From: Companilactobacillus farciminis KCTC 3681 = DSM 20184
Lineage (GTDB): Bacteria; Bacillota; Bacilli; Lactobacillales; Lactobacillaceae
Length of the DNA: 64,000 bases
Direction: 5' to 3'
Assembly: GCF_002706745.1 (NCBI RefSeq)
Contig: NZ_CP017702.1
Span: forward strand, 682,001-746,000
Part shown: positions 63,996 through 64,000 of the stretch, in pieces
Position numbering within the stretch: the stretch's first letter is position 1
Layout of the letters: each line of letters begins with the position of its first letter
The notes under the pieces: model-generated
The model's database searches: none
Told to the model about the DNA's origin: nothing
What the model saw: only the letters and a program-made list of their open reading frames with translations
Made by a program: the position numbers and the translations under genes

Positions 63996-64000
63996 ATATA

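Noticed and set aside
1..64000. CRISPR arrays, tRNA and rRNA genes, prophage, replication origin
   Set aside because: I looked for regular direct repeats with spacers, cloverleaf/TTCRANNC patterns, integrase or structural phage genes and DnaA-box clusters, and saw none.

Overview
The window looks like chromosome of a low-GC lactic acid bacterium of the family Lactobacillaceae. A full sucrose PTS set, SLAP (S-layer type) surface modules, WxL-like and MucBP proteins, a histidine T-box operon and RlmD-RecX-NtdP synteny would fit the Companilactobacillus group. This placement is by eye; no database was searched.

Layout. 1-7350 is carbohydrate metabolism: the start of galK (minus), a DegV and a VOC protein, a GntR/UTRA regulator, and a divergent sucrose system (scrA against scrB-scrR) with matching operators on both promoters. 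7400-10900 holds a two-component system whose response regulator seems to lack an internal segment, then DegV and hemolysin-III proteins. 10900-14300 has rlmD, recX and ntdP, with 640 bp of folded repeats between recX and ntdP. 14400-18740 (minus) is a sulfur operon: a MetA-like acyltransferase, cysK and a cystine-type ABC transporter. It is preceded by a 32-codon leader peptide with three consecutive Cys codons and a strong intrinsic terminator, which has the layout of a ribosome-mediated cysteine attenuator. 18740-25300 holds a small membrane protein, a CNNM/CorC protein, prfC, a GH73 glucosaminidase with a SLAP module, and brnQ. 25300-29000 has a decayed coding remnant and a LysR-hydrolase-cyclophilin-SDR cluster. 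29300-35500 has a RibD-type reductase and cell-surface genes: an NlpC/P60 hydrolase, two small secreted SLAP proteins with a Cys pair, and a sortase-anchored adhesin. 35500-40000 has a TetR regulator, rpoN, an AEC transporter and a TnpB-only IS605-type element. 40000-49100 is histidine biosynthesis: hisJ, then a His T-box and hisZGDBHAFIEC. 49400-58850 has phosphate uptake (pit and its DUF47 partner) and surface proteins, one of them a frameshifted lectin-like/WxL-like gene. 58850-64000 has clpE under a CIRCE operator, ptsHI with cre-like sites, and a TetR gene.

Two features stand out. One is the cysteine leader peptide and attenuator upstream of the sulfur operon. The other is a dispersed family of about 190-nt elements (four copies plus two remnants) in which all helices stay complementary although their sequences differ between copies. 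That pattern suggests selection on a folded RNA or single-stranded DNA. One copy lies inside the his operon.

The genes form a consistent picture. ptsHI energises ScrA, CcpA-type sites lie at gal, scr and pts, and amino-acid supply is controlled by tRNA sensing (His) and probably by ribosome stalling (Cys).
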